From contig NZ_MQVX01000001.1 of the NCBI RefSeq assembly GCF_002954325.1, positions 2,524,768 through 2,588,767 of the forward strand: a stretch of 64,000 nt of DNA, in the 5' to 3' direction. Below, one piece after another: positions 27,522-36,561 of this stretch (position 1 is its first letter; the number at the start of each line of letters is the position of its first letter). This DNA is from Aureicoccus marinus (GTDB lineage Bacteria > Bacteroidota > Bacteroidia > Flavobacteriales > Flavobacteriaceae). The position numbers and the translations under genes were made by a program. The notes beneath the pieces were generated by a model that had not been told where the DNA came from, made no database searches, and saw nothing but the letters and a program-made list of their open reading frames with translations.

Positions 27522-27755
27522 ATGTCAGATATCGCCTCACGAGTTAAAGCTATCATCGTTGATAAACTGGGCGTTGATGAAAACGAAGTAGTAGCGGAAG
27601 CGAGTTTCACCAACGATTTGGGAGCCGATTCTTTGGATACCGTTGAGCTTATCATGGAATTCGAAAAAGAGTTTGATATCCAAATCCCCGACGATCAGGC
27701 CGAGAACATTGCGACCGTAGGTCAAGCAATCAGCTATATCGAAGAAGCTAAGTAA
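27522..27755 (+). CDS. acpP: Acyl carrier protein
   Basis: Small acidic carrier (77 aa) of growing fatty-acyl chains. The phosphopantetheine attachment site is Ser37 in [18 protein letters not shown]. The rest follows the four-helix ACP plan. It is first in a likely acpP-fabF-rnc transcript, about 100 bp before fabF. Confidence 0.98.
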   Translation: MSDIASRVKAIIVDKLGVDENEVVAEASFTNDLGADSLDTVELIMEFEKEFDIQIPDDQAENIATVGQAISYIEEAK

Positions 27756-27853
27756 GCAAGAGCTTTCTTGGCCGGTAAAAGGTATTATCCATGAGATACT
27801 CCGGGTATTTCATGGATATTTTTTTAATTTCAAGTCTATTTAATACTGGTTTC

Positions 27854-29104
27854 ATGCAGCTAAAGCGAGTAGTTGTGACAGGAATGGGGGCTTTGACTCC
27901 CATCGGGAACAATTTGGAAGAGTACTGGAACGGATTACGAGATGGAAAAAGTGGTTCGGCTCCGATCACCTACTTCGATACAGAGAAATTCAAAACCAAA
28001 TTTGCTTGTGAATTAAAAGGTTTTGTAGCGACGGATCATTTCGATCGCAAAGAAGCCCGTAAGCTCGACCGCTTTGCGCAATACGCGCTGGTGAGTTCTG
28101 ATGAGGCAATTGTCGATTCAGGGCTGGAGCTCGACAAAATAGATAAGTTCCGCACCGGAGTGATCTGGGGTGCAGGAATTGGAGGTCTTGAAACCTTCCA
28201 AAACGAAGTGATTGGTTATGCTGAAGGCGGAGGAACTCCGCGCTTCAACCCTTTCTTTATCCCTAAAATGATTGCCGATATTGCTCCGGGTAATATTTCT
28301 ATCAAACACGGGTTCATGGGACCTAACTACACGACTGTTTCGGCTTGCGCCTCTTCGGCCAATGCCATGATCGATGCCCTGAATTACATTCGTTTGGGTC
28401 ATTGTGATGTAGTGGTTACCGGAGGGAGTGAAGCAGCCGTCACCATTGCAGGGATGGGTGGATTTAACGCCATGCATGCCTTGTCCACAAGAAATGAAAG
28501 TCCAGAGAGTGCCTCTCGTCCTTTTGATGCAACCCGAGACGGGTTTGTCTTAGGGGAAGGGGCAGGAGCGCTGATTCTGGAAGAATACGAACACGCCAAA
28601 GCCCGAGGAGCCAAGATTTACGCTGAGGTCATCGGGGGCGGTTTGTCCAGTGATGCCTACCACATGACCGCACCGCATCCTGATGGGATTGGTGTCGTTC
28701 GCGTGATGCAGAACTGCCTGGAGAATGCCGGAATCAAGCCGGAGGAGGTAGATCACATCAACACCCACGGAACCTCAACACCACTGGGGGATGTCGCGGA
28801 ATTAAAGGCGATTTCTAAAGTGTTTGGGGAGCACGCTTCCAACATCAATATCAATTCCACCAAGTCCATGACCGGTCACTTGCTCGGGGCCGCTGGCGCG
28901 ATCGAAGCGATTTCTTCTCTTATGGCAATGAAACACAGCTTGGTTCCTCCGACCATCAACCACAGCGTAGTGGACGAAAATATTGATCCTTCCCTTAATC
29001 TGACGCTAAACAAAGCGCAAGAAAGAGAAGTCAATGTCGCCATGAGTAACACCTTTGGTTTTGGAGGTCACAACGCTTGCTTAGTATTCAGAAAACTCAG
29101 CTAA
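27854..29104 (+). CDS. fabF: 3-oxoacyl-[acyl-carrier-protein] synthase II
   Basis: Condensing enzyme that extends fatty acids from acyl-ACP and malonyl-ACP. I choose the ATG at 27854 (MQLKRVVVTGMGALTPIGNN), giving 416 aa; an upstream in-frame ATG at 27791 would add an unlikely hydrophobic leader. Active-site triad: Cys165 in TVSACASSANA, His in INTHGTSTPLGD, and His in KSMTGHLLGAAGA. Follows acpP as in most bacteria. Confidence 0.97.
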   Translation: MQLKRVVVTGMGALTPIGNNLEEYWNGLRDGKSGSAPITYFDTEKFKTKFACELKGFVATDHFDRKEARKLDRFAQYALVSSDEAIVDSGLELDKIDKFRTGVIWGAGIGGLETFQNEVIGYAEGGGTPRFNPFFIPKMIADIAPGNISIKHGFMGPNYTTVSACASSANAMIDALNYIRLGHCDVVVTGGSEAAVTIAGMGGFNAMHALSTRNESPESASRPFDATRDGFVLGEGAGALILEEYEHAKARGAKIYAEVIGGGLSSDAYHMTAPHPDGIGVVRVMQNCLENAGIKPEEVDHINTHGTSTPLGDVAELKAISKVFGEHASNININSTKSMTGHLLGAAGAIEAISSLMAMKHSLVPPTINHSVVDENIDPSLNLTLNKAQEREVNVAMSNTFGFGGHNACLVFRKLS

Positions 29105-29172
29105 TACGGCATGAAGTTTTCGTCTCACATATTCAATTCCCATTCGAAATCGGATGGGGATTTTTTTTGGAG

Positions 29173-29844
29173 ATGAGAAGAATACTGGGGTTCAAGCCGC
29201 GTAACCTCGAGCACTACAAACGAGCCTTTTTACACCGCTCTCTCAATCTGAAGGATGAGTACGGTAACCCAAAGAACTACGAGCGCCTGGAGTTTCTGGG
29301 AGACGCTATGTTGGGAACCGTTATTTCAAAACACCTTTACACCCGGGTACCCGAGGGCGATGAGGGGTATTTGACCAAGATGCGTTCTAAAATCGTTAGC
29401 CGCAAACACCTCAATGAACTCGGAAAGGATCTAGGTTTGGTCGAGTTTGTCGAGAGTCGTATTCCCCAGAACCACTTTGGAGATAATATTCACGGAAACG
29501 TTTTTGAAGCCCTCGTCGGCGCAATTTACCTGGATAGAGGACATAAATACTGTGAGAAGTTTATCAATGATCGGGTGATCGAGCCCTACGTGGACATCGA
29601 ACAGCTGGAAGGGAAAGTAATGAGCTATAAGAGTCTGGTCATTGAATGGTGTCAAAAACAGAAGAAGCCATTTCAGTACGAAGTCTACGAAGATACCGGC
29701 AACGATGCGGTACGACATTTTGCTGTAAAGCTCTTTATCGACCAGCGTATGTTGGCCAAGGCGAGAGCGACTTCTAAAAAGAAAGCCGAAGAGAAGGCTT
29801 CCAAAAGGGCTTATTTCGCCCTGCAGCACAAAATGGAGGATTAG
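29173..29844 (+). CDS. rnc: Ribonuclease III
   Basis: Double-strand-specific endoribonuclease that processes rRNA precursors and mRNAs. Seen: the signature ERLEFLGDAMLGTVIS, the second metal-site segment NVFEALVGAIYLDRG, and a C-terminal dsRNA-binding domain from about KSLVIEWCQKQKKPFQYEVY through KKKAEEKASKRAYFAL. The ATG at 29173 gives 223 aa, slightly short for the family. The frame is open back to 29077 inside fabF, so a non-ATG start upstream is possible. Confidence 0.94.
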   Translation: MRRILGFKPRNLEHYKRAFLHRSLNLKDEYGNPKNYERLEFLGDAMLGTVISKHLYTRVPEGDEGYLTKMRSKIVSRKHLNELGKDLGLVEFVESRIPQNHFGDNIHGNVFEALVGAIYLDRGHKYCEKFINDRVIEPYVDIEQLEGKVMSYKSLVIEWCQKQKKPFQYEVYEDTGNDAVRHFAVKLFIDQRMLAKARATSKKKAEEKASKRAYFALQHKMED

Positions 29845-29901
29845 GGCTTTAACGCAATCGTTTTCGTAAATTTCTTTACTAAATCTGCGACTAAAATGGA
29901 A

Positions 29902-29930
29902 TTTGGATTAAAGTAATCCATGTATCTTTA
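29902..29930 (+). promoter_or_regulatory. Promoter with internal inverted repeat, before the IPExxxVDY gene
   Basis: TTTG (29902-29905), 17 nt, then TATCTTTA (29923-29930), close to TAnnTTTG. The spacer holds the inverted repeat GGATTA AAG TAATCC (29905-29919), a possible operator. It is 15 bp upstream of the gene's ATG. Confidence 0.5.
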
Positions 29931-29944
29931 GCCCCGATCAAGCT

Positions 29945-30403
29945 ATGTCAACAGCGCTTAAACTGGAATGGGAAGAGGAAGAAGAAGCGGCTTGGCTGGG
30001 AATTCACAGCCTCTTATCAGACTTCCGTTTAGCCTTTCAGCTCAACAAGCAACTTGGGTTGCAGATGAGCCGATCCAAGGATATTGACTTTGGAGAGATG
30101 GGGCTTTTTCCTTTGTTTGAGTTTGAAGACTTAGCGCAAGACTGCTACTGTTGTTTACTGCCTAACCAACAAAAACAACTGCAGAGCAACCCTTCAATGG
30201 GGTTGTTCGCTGAAGAAGTCGAATGGAGAACACGCTATATTTTGCCCGAGCGAAAAGAAATTGATTATTTGATCAAATTAAGCGGCCAATTTGCAGTAAA
30301 TCCAGCCGGATGGCTGAATAAAATTAAAGAGATTCCCCGTGTTATCACGGCCTATCATCTCGAACCCAACACGCTTAAATCGAAACAGAACTTAATCTTT
30401 TAG
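29945..30403 (+). CDS. IPExxxVDY family protein
   Basis: A 152-aa protein of a Bacteroidota-restricted family of unknown function named for the motif here seen as LPERKEIDYLIKLSG near the C-terminal third. It has no signal peptide or membrane helix. Its position between rnc and pyk is, from memory, a conserved feature in Flavobacteria. The pyk ATG follows the stop after 2 bp, so the two share a transcript and perhaps regulation. Confidence 0.85.
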   Translation: MSTALKLEWEEEEEAAWLGIHSLLSDFRLAFQLNKQLGLQMSRSKDIDFGEMGLFPLFEFEDLAQDCYCCLLPNQQKQLQSNPSMGLFAEEVEWRTRYILPERKEIDYLIKLSGQFAVNPAGWLNKIKEIPRVITAYHLEPNTLKSKQNLIF

Positions 30404-30405
30404 TC

Positions 30406-31836
30406 ATGCCGACAAAGAAGAAGACCAAAATTGTAGCCACGCTAGGACCAGCCACCAGCAAAAAGGAAGTGCTGAGCGAAATGATCCATGCGGGTGTTAA
30501 TGTATTTAGAATCAATTTTTCTCACGCCAACTATGACGATGTCAAGGAGCGGGTCAAAATGATCAGAGAACTCAGTGATGAGCTCCAGATGAACGTGGGA
30601 ATTCTAGCCGATTTACAAGGCCCAAAACTCCGTGTTGGGGTTATGGGGGGTGAAGTCGTTGTATCCCCAGGAGACGAGATTAAATTTGTTACCGGAGAGC
30701 CCTTTGAAGGAAATGCAGAGAAGGTCTACATGAATTACCAGAACTTCCCTGTTGATGTCAAACCCGGCGAGCGCGTTCTACTGGATGACGGAAAGTTGAT
30801 CTTTGAGGCTGTATCCTCCAATAAAAAAGATACGGTAAAAGCCAAAGTCCTCCAAGGAGGACCACTTAAGTCGAAAAAGGGAGTCAACCTCCCCAACACG
30901 GATATTTCGTTGCCCGCATTAACCGAAAAGGATGTTAAGGATGCCATCTTCGCCATCTCTCTTAAGGTAGATTGGATTGCGCTTTCTTTTGTTCGTCACG
31001 CCCAAGACTTGAAAGATCTGCAAGCGATTATCGAAGAACACGCAGAGCACAAGATTCCGATTGTGGCAAAAATCGAAAAGCCAGAGGCCGTTGAGAACAT
31101 CGACAAGATTGTAGCCCATTGCGATGGATTAATGGTTGCACGTGGAGATTTGGGAGTTGAAGTTCCCGCTCAGGAAGTGCCTTTGATTCAGAAGCAGTTG
31201 GTTCTAAAGGCGAAGAAAGCGAGAATTCCTGTCATTATTGCCACCCAGATGATGGAGACGATGATTACTAGCCTAACCCCAACACGGGCAGAGGTGAATG
31301 ACGTTGCGAATTCTGTAATGGATGGTGCTGATGCGGTGATGCTTTCTGGAGAGACCTCTGTTGGGAATTATCCGGTGCAGGTAATTGAGAAAATGACGAG
31401 CATTCTGAAAAGTGTAGAGGGTTCTCAGTTAATCTCGGTCCCACAAACCGCTCCGCATATTCGAACCGTTCGGTACATTACTAAATCCGTTTGTTATCAC
31501 GCTGCATTGATGGCCAATGATATTCAGGCAAAAGCGATCTCAACCCTAACAAACAGTGGGTATACAGCTTTTCAGATTTCAGCCTGGAGACCACAAGCCC
31601 ATATTTTGGTGTTTACCCACAACAAGGCCATCATGAACCAATTGAGCCTGCTTTGGGGAGTAAAAGCATTTTATTACGATCGGAATGTTTCGACAGACGA
31701 AACCATCGAGGACGTAAACAAGATTGCTAAGGACAAAGGCTTCCTAGAAAAGGGAGATATGCTTATTTCACTGGCAGCCATGCCAATGAAGGACAAGGGT
31801 ATGGTCAATACCCTGCGTGTATCAGAAATAGAATAG
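30406..31836 (+). CDS. pyk: Pyruvate kinase
   Basis: Last step of glycolysis: phosphoenolpyruvate plus ADP to pyruvate plus ATP. Length 476 aa is standard. Seen: KIVATLGPATSKKEVL, ADLQGPKLRVG, the signature IPIVAKIEKPEAVENIDKI with the catalytic Lys and metal ligands, DGLMVARGDLGVEVP, and IATQMMETMI. The C-terminal regulatory domain is present. Co-transcribed with the IPExxxVDY gene. Confidence 0.97.
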   Translation: MPTKKKTKIVATLGPATSKKEVLSEMIHAGVNVFRINFSHANYDDVKERVKMIRELSDELQMNVGILADLQGPKLRVGVMGGEVVVSPGDEIKFVTGEPFEGNAEKVYMNYQNFPVDVKPGERVLLDDGKLIFEAVSSNKKDTVKAKVLQGGPLKSKKGVNLPNTDISLPALTEKDVKDAIFAISLKVDWIALSFVRHAQDLKDLQAIIEEHAEHKIPIVAKIEKPEAVENIDKIVAHCDGLMVARGDLGVEVPAQEVPLIQKQLVLKAKKARIPVIIATQMMETMITSLTPTRAEVNDVANSVMDGADAVMLSGETSVGNYPVQVIEKMTSILKSVEGSQLISVPQTAPHIRTVRYITKSVCYHAALMANDIQAKAISTLTNSGYTAFQISAWRPQAHILVFTHNKAIMNQLSLLWGVKAFYYDRNVSTDETIEDVNKIAKDKGFLEKGDMLISLAAMPMKDKGMVNTLRVSEIE

Positions 31837-31840
31837 CGGT

Positions 31841-32323
31841 TTAGGCGACTTCTTTTTCGAAGGCGATAAAGTGAATGAGATCACCGGCCTTATTGAAGAC
31901 GGGTTGCCCTTGAATCCAGCATTTGTAAATGCTACCGTCTTTGCGGTAATTAATAACCGTCTCCTCAAAAGGGAGGCGGTTTTTTATGGCCTTGGAAATT
32001 CGGGCACTGGTTTCGGAACAGGTTTTTTTTCCCTGAAATATTTTTGGCTTTTGGCCAATCAATTCCTCTGGTTGGTAGCCATTCATCTGAAAGATATTCG
32101 CCGTTGCATGAACAATGTTCTGCTGGGTATCCGTCAAGACGATCACCTGGTCTTTCGGCAGCAACTCTTCGCGAAAATCGATAGGCTCTTTCCAGCGATC
32201 CATCACCGAACGTTGCTGCAACTGATTTGCCTCTTGGAGCAAGAGAGCTGTCTTCTGGTAATGGAGTGAAAAAAAGTCCCAGGACATTAACGGAAGGGGA
32301 CCACATTTTTGAAAAGATGACAT
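31841..32323 (-). CDS. Stand-alone PAS domain protein, LOV-like but without the photoactive Cys
   Basis: A 160-aa protein consisting of a short N-terminal helix and one PAS domain (about 60-160). The sequence follows the LOV plan: NGYQPEELIGQ, then FQG, then TVINYRKDGSIYKCWI and LIHFIAFEKEV. The flavin-binding Cys of LOV (GxNCRFLQ) is replaced: GQKPKIFQG. It is therefore probably not a blue-light sensor of the standard kind, but may bind a different ligand or protein partner. No output domain is attached. It is convergent with pyk, 4 bp apart. Confidence 0.8.
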   Translation of the reverse strand: MSSFQKCGPLPLMSWDFFSLHYQKTALLLQEANQLQQRSVMDRWKEPIDFREELLPKDQVIVLTDTQQNIVHATANIFQMNGYQPEELIGQKPKIFQGKKTCSETSARISKAIKNRLPFEETVINYRKDGSIYKCWIQGQPVFNKAGDLIHFIAFEKEVA

Positions 32324-32473
32324 GATCTGATTGATTTTACTACTGTCTTTCAGAGTTTAAGTCTAATAAAATTAGGGCTAGCACTCAAAATCTTGGGTAA
32401 CATTAACACTTCTGTTGAAGCAAATGTTAAAATTATGGCCTTTAGGAGGTTGTATAGTGAACAAGAATTTGGC

Positions 32474-33052
32474 CTAACGAGCTAGTTTTTCTTCAAAAAG
32501 AGAGGGGACGACGCGTCGAGCCAAGTGGATTGGCCAGTCGCTTTGGTGGACATGACTTTCGGTAATGGCGCTCTCCATAAGAAGGTAAAGGGCACCCGAA
32601 ATGTGTTCGGTTTCGGCCACCGAAATCAGTCCAACATTTTCACTGACGAGCTCGCCGAGGAACATCAATAATTCCTTTTTTTGTTGGCGAATGAGCTCGC
32701 TGGTCTTTTGATTCTGGGGAGGCAATTCAGCGTAGACTTTTTGACCCCAATCACCATAAAAACCAGGTTCACGGTAGACCTCTCTCAGATAATCAAACAA
32801 GGCCAAAAGACGGGGAGGCCCTTGGGGCTTTTCTTGACAGTAGGCCTTTAAGGCATCCAAAAAATGAATGTGACGTCCTTCCAAATAAGCCAGACAAATA
32901 TCTTCTTTGGACTTGAAGTGGTTGTATAAAGTGGCTTTTGCTATGGAAGCTTCGGAGATGATTTCGTTGATACCCGTAGCGTTGTACCCTTGTTTATAGA
33001 AGAGTTTGCCAGCGGTATCAATGATGTGTTGTTTAATTTCTTGCCTATGCAT
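32474..33052 (-). CDS. TetR/AcrR family transcriptional regulator
   Basis: A 192-aa repressor-type protein. N-terminal helix-turn-helix: GINEIISEASIAKATLYNHF with KSKEDICLAYLEGR, the TetR signature. The C-terminal ligand domain is variable. The target is unknown; the gene is divergent from the CYTH gene (48 bp apart). No perfect operator palindrome stands out in 33053-33100. The gap 32324-32473 shows no gene. Confidence 0.92.
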   Translation of the reverse strand: MHRQEIKQHIIDTAGKLFYKQGYNATGINEIISEASIAKATLYNHFKSKEDICLAYLEGRHIHFLDALKAYCQEKPQGPPRLLALFDYLREVYREPGFYGDWGQKVYAELPPQNQKTSELIRQQKKELLMFLGELVSENVGLISVAETEHISGALYLLMESAITESHVHQSDWPIHLARRVVPSLFEEKLAR

Positions 33053-33100
33053 GGGCTGCTACTTGCTTTGTAAAGATAAAGACCTGAACTATTTTAGGGT

Positions 33101-33592
33101 ATGGAATTCACCGAAATTGAGCGAAAATTTTTAGTTCTATCCAATCAGTTTAAAGAAAACGCCCACGAACACTACCGTATTGTGCAGGGCTTTTTAAACT
33201 CAGATCCAGCGCGAGTCGTCCGTATTCGCCTCAGTGGTAAAGAAGCCTGGATTACTGTAAAAGGAATCGGGGATTCCAGTGGTCTTTCACGTTTCGAGTG
33301 GGAAAAAGAGTTGGACATCAGGGAAGCCGAAGCCTTATTGGAACTGTGCGAGCCGGGACGAATTGAAAAAACGCGGTACCTCGTCCAATTTGGTGCCACA
33401 CTGTTTGAAGTGGATGAATTTTATGGAGAAAACACCGGTCTGGTTATCGCGGAAGCGGAGCTCGAGTCGTCTGATCAGCGTATTGACATACCGGGTTGGT
33501 TGGGCGAAGAAGTAACGGGTCAAAAAGCCTATTACAATTCACAACTCTCACAAAACCCCTACTCCAACTGGAAGAAGGATCAGGCCCCTTAA
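33101..33592 (+). CDS. CYTH domain protein (triphosphate tunnel metalloenzyme)
   Basis: A 163-aa protein starting MEFTEIERKFLVL, the ExExK metal-binding motif of CYTH. Further basic residues line the tunnel: RVVRIRLSGKEAWITVKG, FEWEKELD, and KTRYLVQFG with FEVDEFYGENTGLVIAEAEL. Bacterial members often hydrolyse inorganic tripolyphosphate. Its stop shares TTAA with the stop of pheS on the other strand. Confidence 0.9.
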   Translation: MEFTEIERKFLVLSNQFKENAHEHYRIVQGFLNSDPARVVRIRLSGKEAWITVKGIGDSSGLSRFEWEKELDIREAEALLELCEPGRIEKTRYLVQFGATLFEVDEFYGENTGLVIAEAELESSDQRIDIPGWLGEEVTGQKAYYNSQLSQNPYSNWKKDQAP

Positions 33593-34608
33593 AGTTCGGA
33601 TTTGAACTGCTTGAGGAAGCGTAAATCGTTTTCACTCAACAAGCGAATGTCATCAATTTGATACAGCAGGAGTGCAATTCGATCAATCCCCATCCCAAAA
33701 GCATAGCCGGAGTATTCTTCGGGATCAATGCCGCAGTTCTTCAACACATTCGGATCGACCATTCCACACCCCATGATTTCTAACCAGCCGGTTCCTTTGG
33801 TCATGCGGTAATCGGTTTCGGTTTCGAGTCCCCAATACACATCCACTTCTGCGCTAGGCTCCGTAAATGGGAAGTAAGAAGGGCGAAGCCGGATACGTGA
33901 CTTCCCAAATAACTCTGTGGTGAAGTACTGTAAGGTTTGTTTTAAATCAGCAAAAGAAACTCCTTTATCGATGTAAAGTCCCTCAACCTGATGGAAGAAG
34001 CAATGGGAACGAGCCGATATAGCTTCGTTTCGGTACACACGACCCGGAGAAATGGTTCGGATCGGTGGAGTATGGTTTTCCATATAGCGAACCTGTACCG
34101 AAGAGGTATGGGTTCGAAGCAGGAGGTCAGGGTTGGTTTCAATAAAGAAGGTGTCCTGCATATCCCTGGCCGGGTGGTATTCCGGTAGGTTCAGGGCCGT
34201 AAAATTGTGCCAGTCGTCTTCAATCTCAGGACCTTCGGAAACATTAAATCCGATCCGAGAAAAGATATCGATAATCTTTTGGCGAACCAAAGAGATGGGG
34301 TGGCGACTCCCTTCAGCCAGGGCGTCACCAGGACGAGTGAGGTCCATTCCCGGTCCAGTTACAGATTGGGAAGCCCCCAGTTCATCTTTGAGTTGATTCA
34401 CTTTTTCTTCCGCCGCTTGACGCAGGGTGTTCAGCGCTTGGCCGTACTCTTTTTTCTGTTCAGGCGGTACTGATTTGAAGGAAGCGAAAAATTCTTTGAG
34501 CAAGCCTTTTTTACCTAAATACTCAATGCGAAAAGCCTCCACTTGTTCCAAGGATTCTGCTTGGAAAGCGTTTACTTTTTGGATGTGTTCTTGTATGGTT
34601 TCAATCAT
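33589..34608 (-). CDS. pheS: Phenylalanine--tRNA ligase alpha subunit
   Basis: Class II aminoacyl-tRNA synthetase catalytic subunit; works as an alpha2-beta2 tetramer with PheT, whose gene is not in this window. Length 339 aa is typical. Seen: N-terminal coiled coil, motif 2 region LLRTHTSSVQVRYM with GRVYRNEAISARSHCFFHQV, and motif 3 YAFGMGIDRIALLLYQIDDI. Confidence 0.96.
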   Translation of the reverse strand: MIETIQEHIQKVNAFQAESLEQVEAFRIEYLGKKGLLKEFFASFKSVPPEQKKEYGQALNTLRQAAEEKVNQLKDELGASQSVTGPGMDLTRPGDALAEGSRHPISLVRQKIIDIFSRIGFNVSEGPEIEDDWHNFTALNLPEYHPARDMQDTFFIETNPDLLLRTHTSSVQVRYMENHTPPIRTISPGRVYRNEAISARSHCFFHQVEGLYIDKGVSFADLKQTLQYFTTELFGKSRIRLRPSYFPFTEPSAEVDVYWGLETETDYRMTKGTGWLEIMGCGMVDPNVLKNCGIDPEEYSGYAFGMGIDRIALLLYQIDDIRLLSENDLRFLKQFKSEL

Positions 34609-34713
34609 CTGGCGACCTCCTTTTTTTCAGGTGGGCGTAAAGATACCAAATTGTCTCAGTTTCAGGGGTTGATCAACCCTACAAGATCACTTCATTCAAA
34701 AAAGCTAAAAGGA

Positions 34714-36552
34714 CTAGGAGTTAACCCAATCTCCCATTAGGTCGAGCGCTTCCTGGAAGGTTGAGAGAACATGCTCTTCCGGAATCAAGTCCGGGAGAAT
34801 ATCGATGCGTTCCATTAGCAGGCGAGGTTGCTCTTTGAGGTCAATAAGCAACACCAGAATTCCTTTTTGTTTTAACTCCACCAGACTGTCTTCAAGGGCA
34901 TACAATCCACTCTGATCCAAATAGGGCATCTTTCCAAAACGAAAAATAACCACCCGAGCCGATGGCGGGATCTGTGATGAAAGTTGCTGAAAGTCATTCT
35001 TGGAGCCAAAAAACAAAGGTCCCTTGATGTGCTTGATGTATACCTTTTCCGACCATTCCTTGGGAAGATTGAACTCGTCCGGCCACTTTTCTTCCGGCAG
35101 AGGCTTTACATCGGATTGAGCAGCGGTGAGGTCCCCAATCTTTTTCATAAACATCAGGCAGGCTAAGATCAGACCAATACCAACGGCATAGACCAAATTC
35201 CACAAGGAGGAAAGTACCAGAACAACCACCATAATAAGAACTTCCGAACTGAGGCGCAGCGGTCCAAGCTTGATGTCTTTAGGCAGGAGAGTTGCCGCAC
35301 GAAGACCTTTGTAATCCATCACACCAAGGCCCACCGTAATCAAGATCCCGGCCAAGACGGCAGCTGGAATTTGAGAAGCAACAGGACCCAAGGCTAAAAG
35401 AATGATTAAAAGCAAAAGCCCAGCAATCATCCCGGAAAGTTTTGTTTTTCCACCAGCATTGATATTGACCACTGTGCGAATGGTAGCGCCAGCGCCAGGA
35501 AGACCTCCAAAGAGTGCACCGACTGTGTTTCCGATACCTTGACCAATGAGTTCTCTGTTGGGTACGTGTCGGGTCTTGGTCATGTTGTCCGCTACTATAG
35601 AGGTTAACAAAGAATCGATGGAACCTAACAGCGCTAGGGTTAGGGCGGTAAAGAGGTAAGGACTGATGGTTGACCATTTAAAGCTGCTAAAGATGTCCCA
35701 GTTTGGTGCCGGGATGCCTTCAGGAATAGCGGCAATCGGACGGTAATCCAGGCTAAAAGCAACGGCCACACCACTGACCAATAACAAAGCGACCAAGGTG
35801 CTGGGCACTTTGGTTGTAATTCGTTTAAAGCCGTAGATAATCCCAATCGTAGAAAGAGCAAGGAGCAGTTCCAGCCAATTGATCTTGCCCAAGGCCCGAG
35901 GCAAAATTTTCAGGGTTCCCAGGACACCGGAGGAAGCCCGAGCCGCCAGGTTTTTCGCTTCTTTTTCAATTTCTGCTTCCGGAGCTTCCTGACTAAATAG
36001 CAGCAGGTCCTTTCGTTCCAGGCCGTCCTCCTTGGCTTCTCTGGAGAGTTCATTTTGAAGAAGGGAGGCGCGGGCATCTTCGGTAAAGTCAGCTACAAAG
36101 CTCTTGTCTTCTTTTGGGTAATACCCCATGGCGGGGAGCATTTGCGTAATGAGTATAATGACTCCGATAGCCGTCATAAAGCCGGAAACGACCGGGTAGG
36201 GGATGTATTTGATGTACTTCCCTATTCCCAGAAAGCCCAGACCAATTTGCAGGAGACCAGCCAATAAAAAGACGGTTAGAATGGCTGGCAGGGCCTTTTC
36301 TACCTGTCCGTCAAACTTGGTAATCATGCCGGCGATAACCAGCATACTCACCGCCGTCATTGGCGCTGTTGGCCCTGAGATTTGGGTCGGTGTACCTCCA
36401 AATAAAGCCGCAAAGAAGCTGATGAAGATGGCTCCGTATAGTCCGGCACTAGGCCCTAATCCTGAACTAACACCAAAGGCCAAGGCCAAAGGCAAGGCGA
36501 CGATTCCAGCGGTTAAGCCGCCAAAAAGGTCGCCACGCAAATGCTTAAACAT
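34714..36552 (-). CDS. SulP family inorganic anion transporter with STAS domain
   Basis: A 612-aa inner-membrane transporter with 10-14 hydrophobic segments and a C-terminal cytoplasmic STAS domain (about 500-610, with VVIFRFGKMPYLDQSG). SulP proteins carry sulfate, bicarbonate or other anions. A hydrophilic insert around residues 135-215 (rich in Glu/Lys/Ala) interrupts the usual fold. Because it follows a carbonic anhydrase gene by 9 bp and a second SulP gene lies beyond that, bicarbonate is the likeliest substrate, by context. Confidence 0.88.
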   Translation of the reverse strand: MFKHLRGDLFGGLTAGIVALPLALAFGVSSGLGPSAGLYGAIFISFFAALFGGTPTQISGPTAPMTAVSMLVIAGMITKFDGQVEKALPAILTVFLLAGLLQIGLGFLGIGKYIKYIPYPVVSGFMTAIGVIILITQMLPAMGYYPKEDKSFVADFTEDARASLLQNELSREAKEDGLERKDLLLFSQEAPEAEIEKEAKNLAARASSGVLGTLKILPRALGKINWLELLLALSTIGIIYGFKRITTKVPSTLVALLLVSGVAVAFSLDYRPIAAIPEGIPAPNWDIFSSFKWSTISPYLFTALTLALLGSIDSLLTSIVADNMTKTRHVPNRELIGQGIGNTVGALFGGLPGAGATIRTVVNINAGGKTKLSGMIAGLLLLIILLALGPVASQIPAAVLAGILITVGLGVMDYKGLRAATLLPKDIKLGPLRLSSEVLIMVVVLVLSSLWNLVYAVGIGLILACLMFMKKIGDLTAAQSDVKPLPEEKWPDEFNLPKEWSEKVYIKHIKGPLFFGSKNDFQQLSSQIPPSARVVIFRFGKMPYLDQSGLYALEDSLVELKQKGILVLLIDLKEQPRLLMERIDILPDLIPEEHVLSTFQEALDLMGDWVNS

Positions 36553-36561
36553 ACTTGTGTT

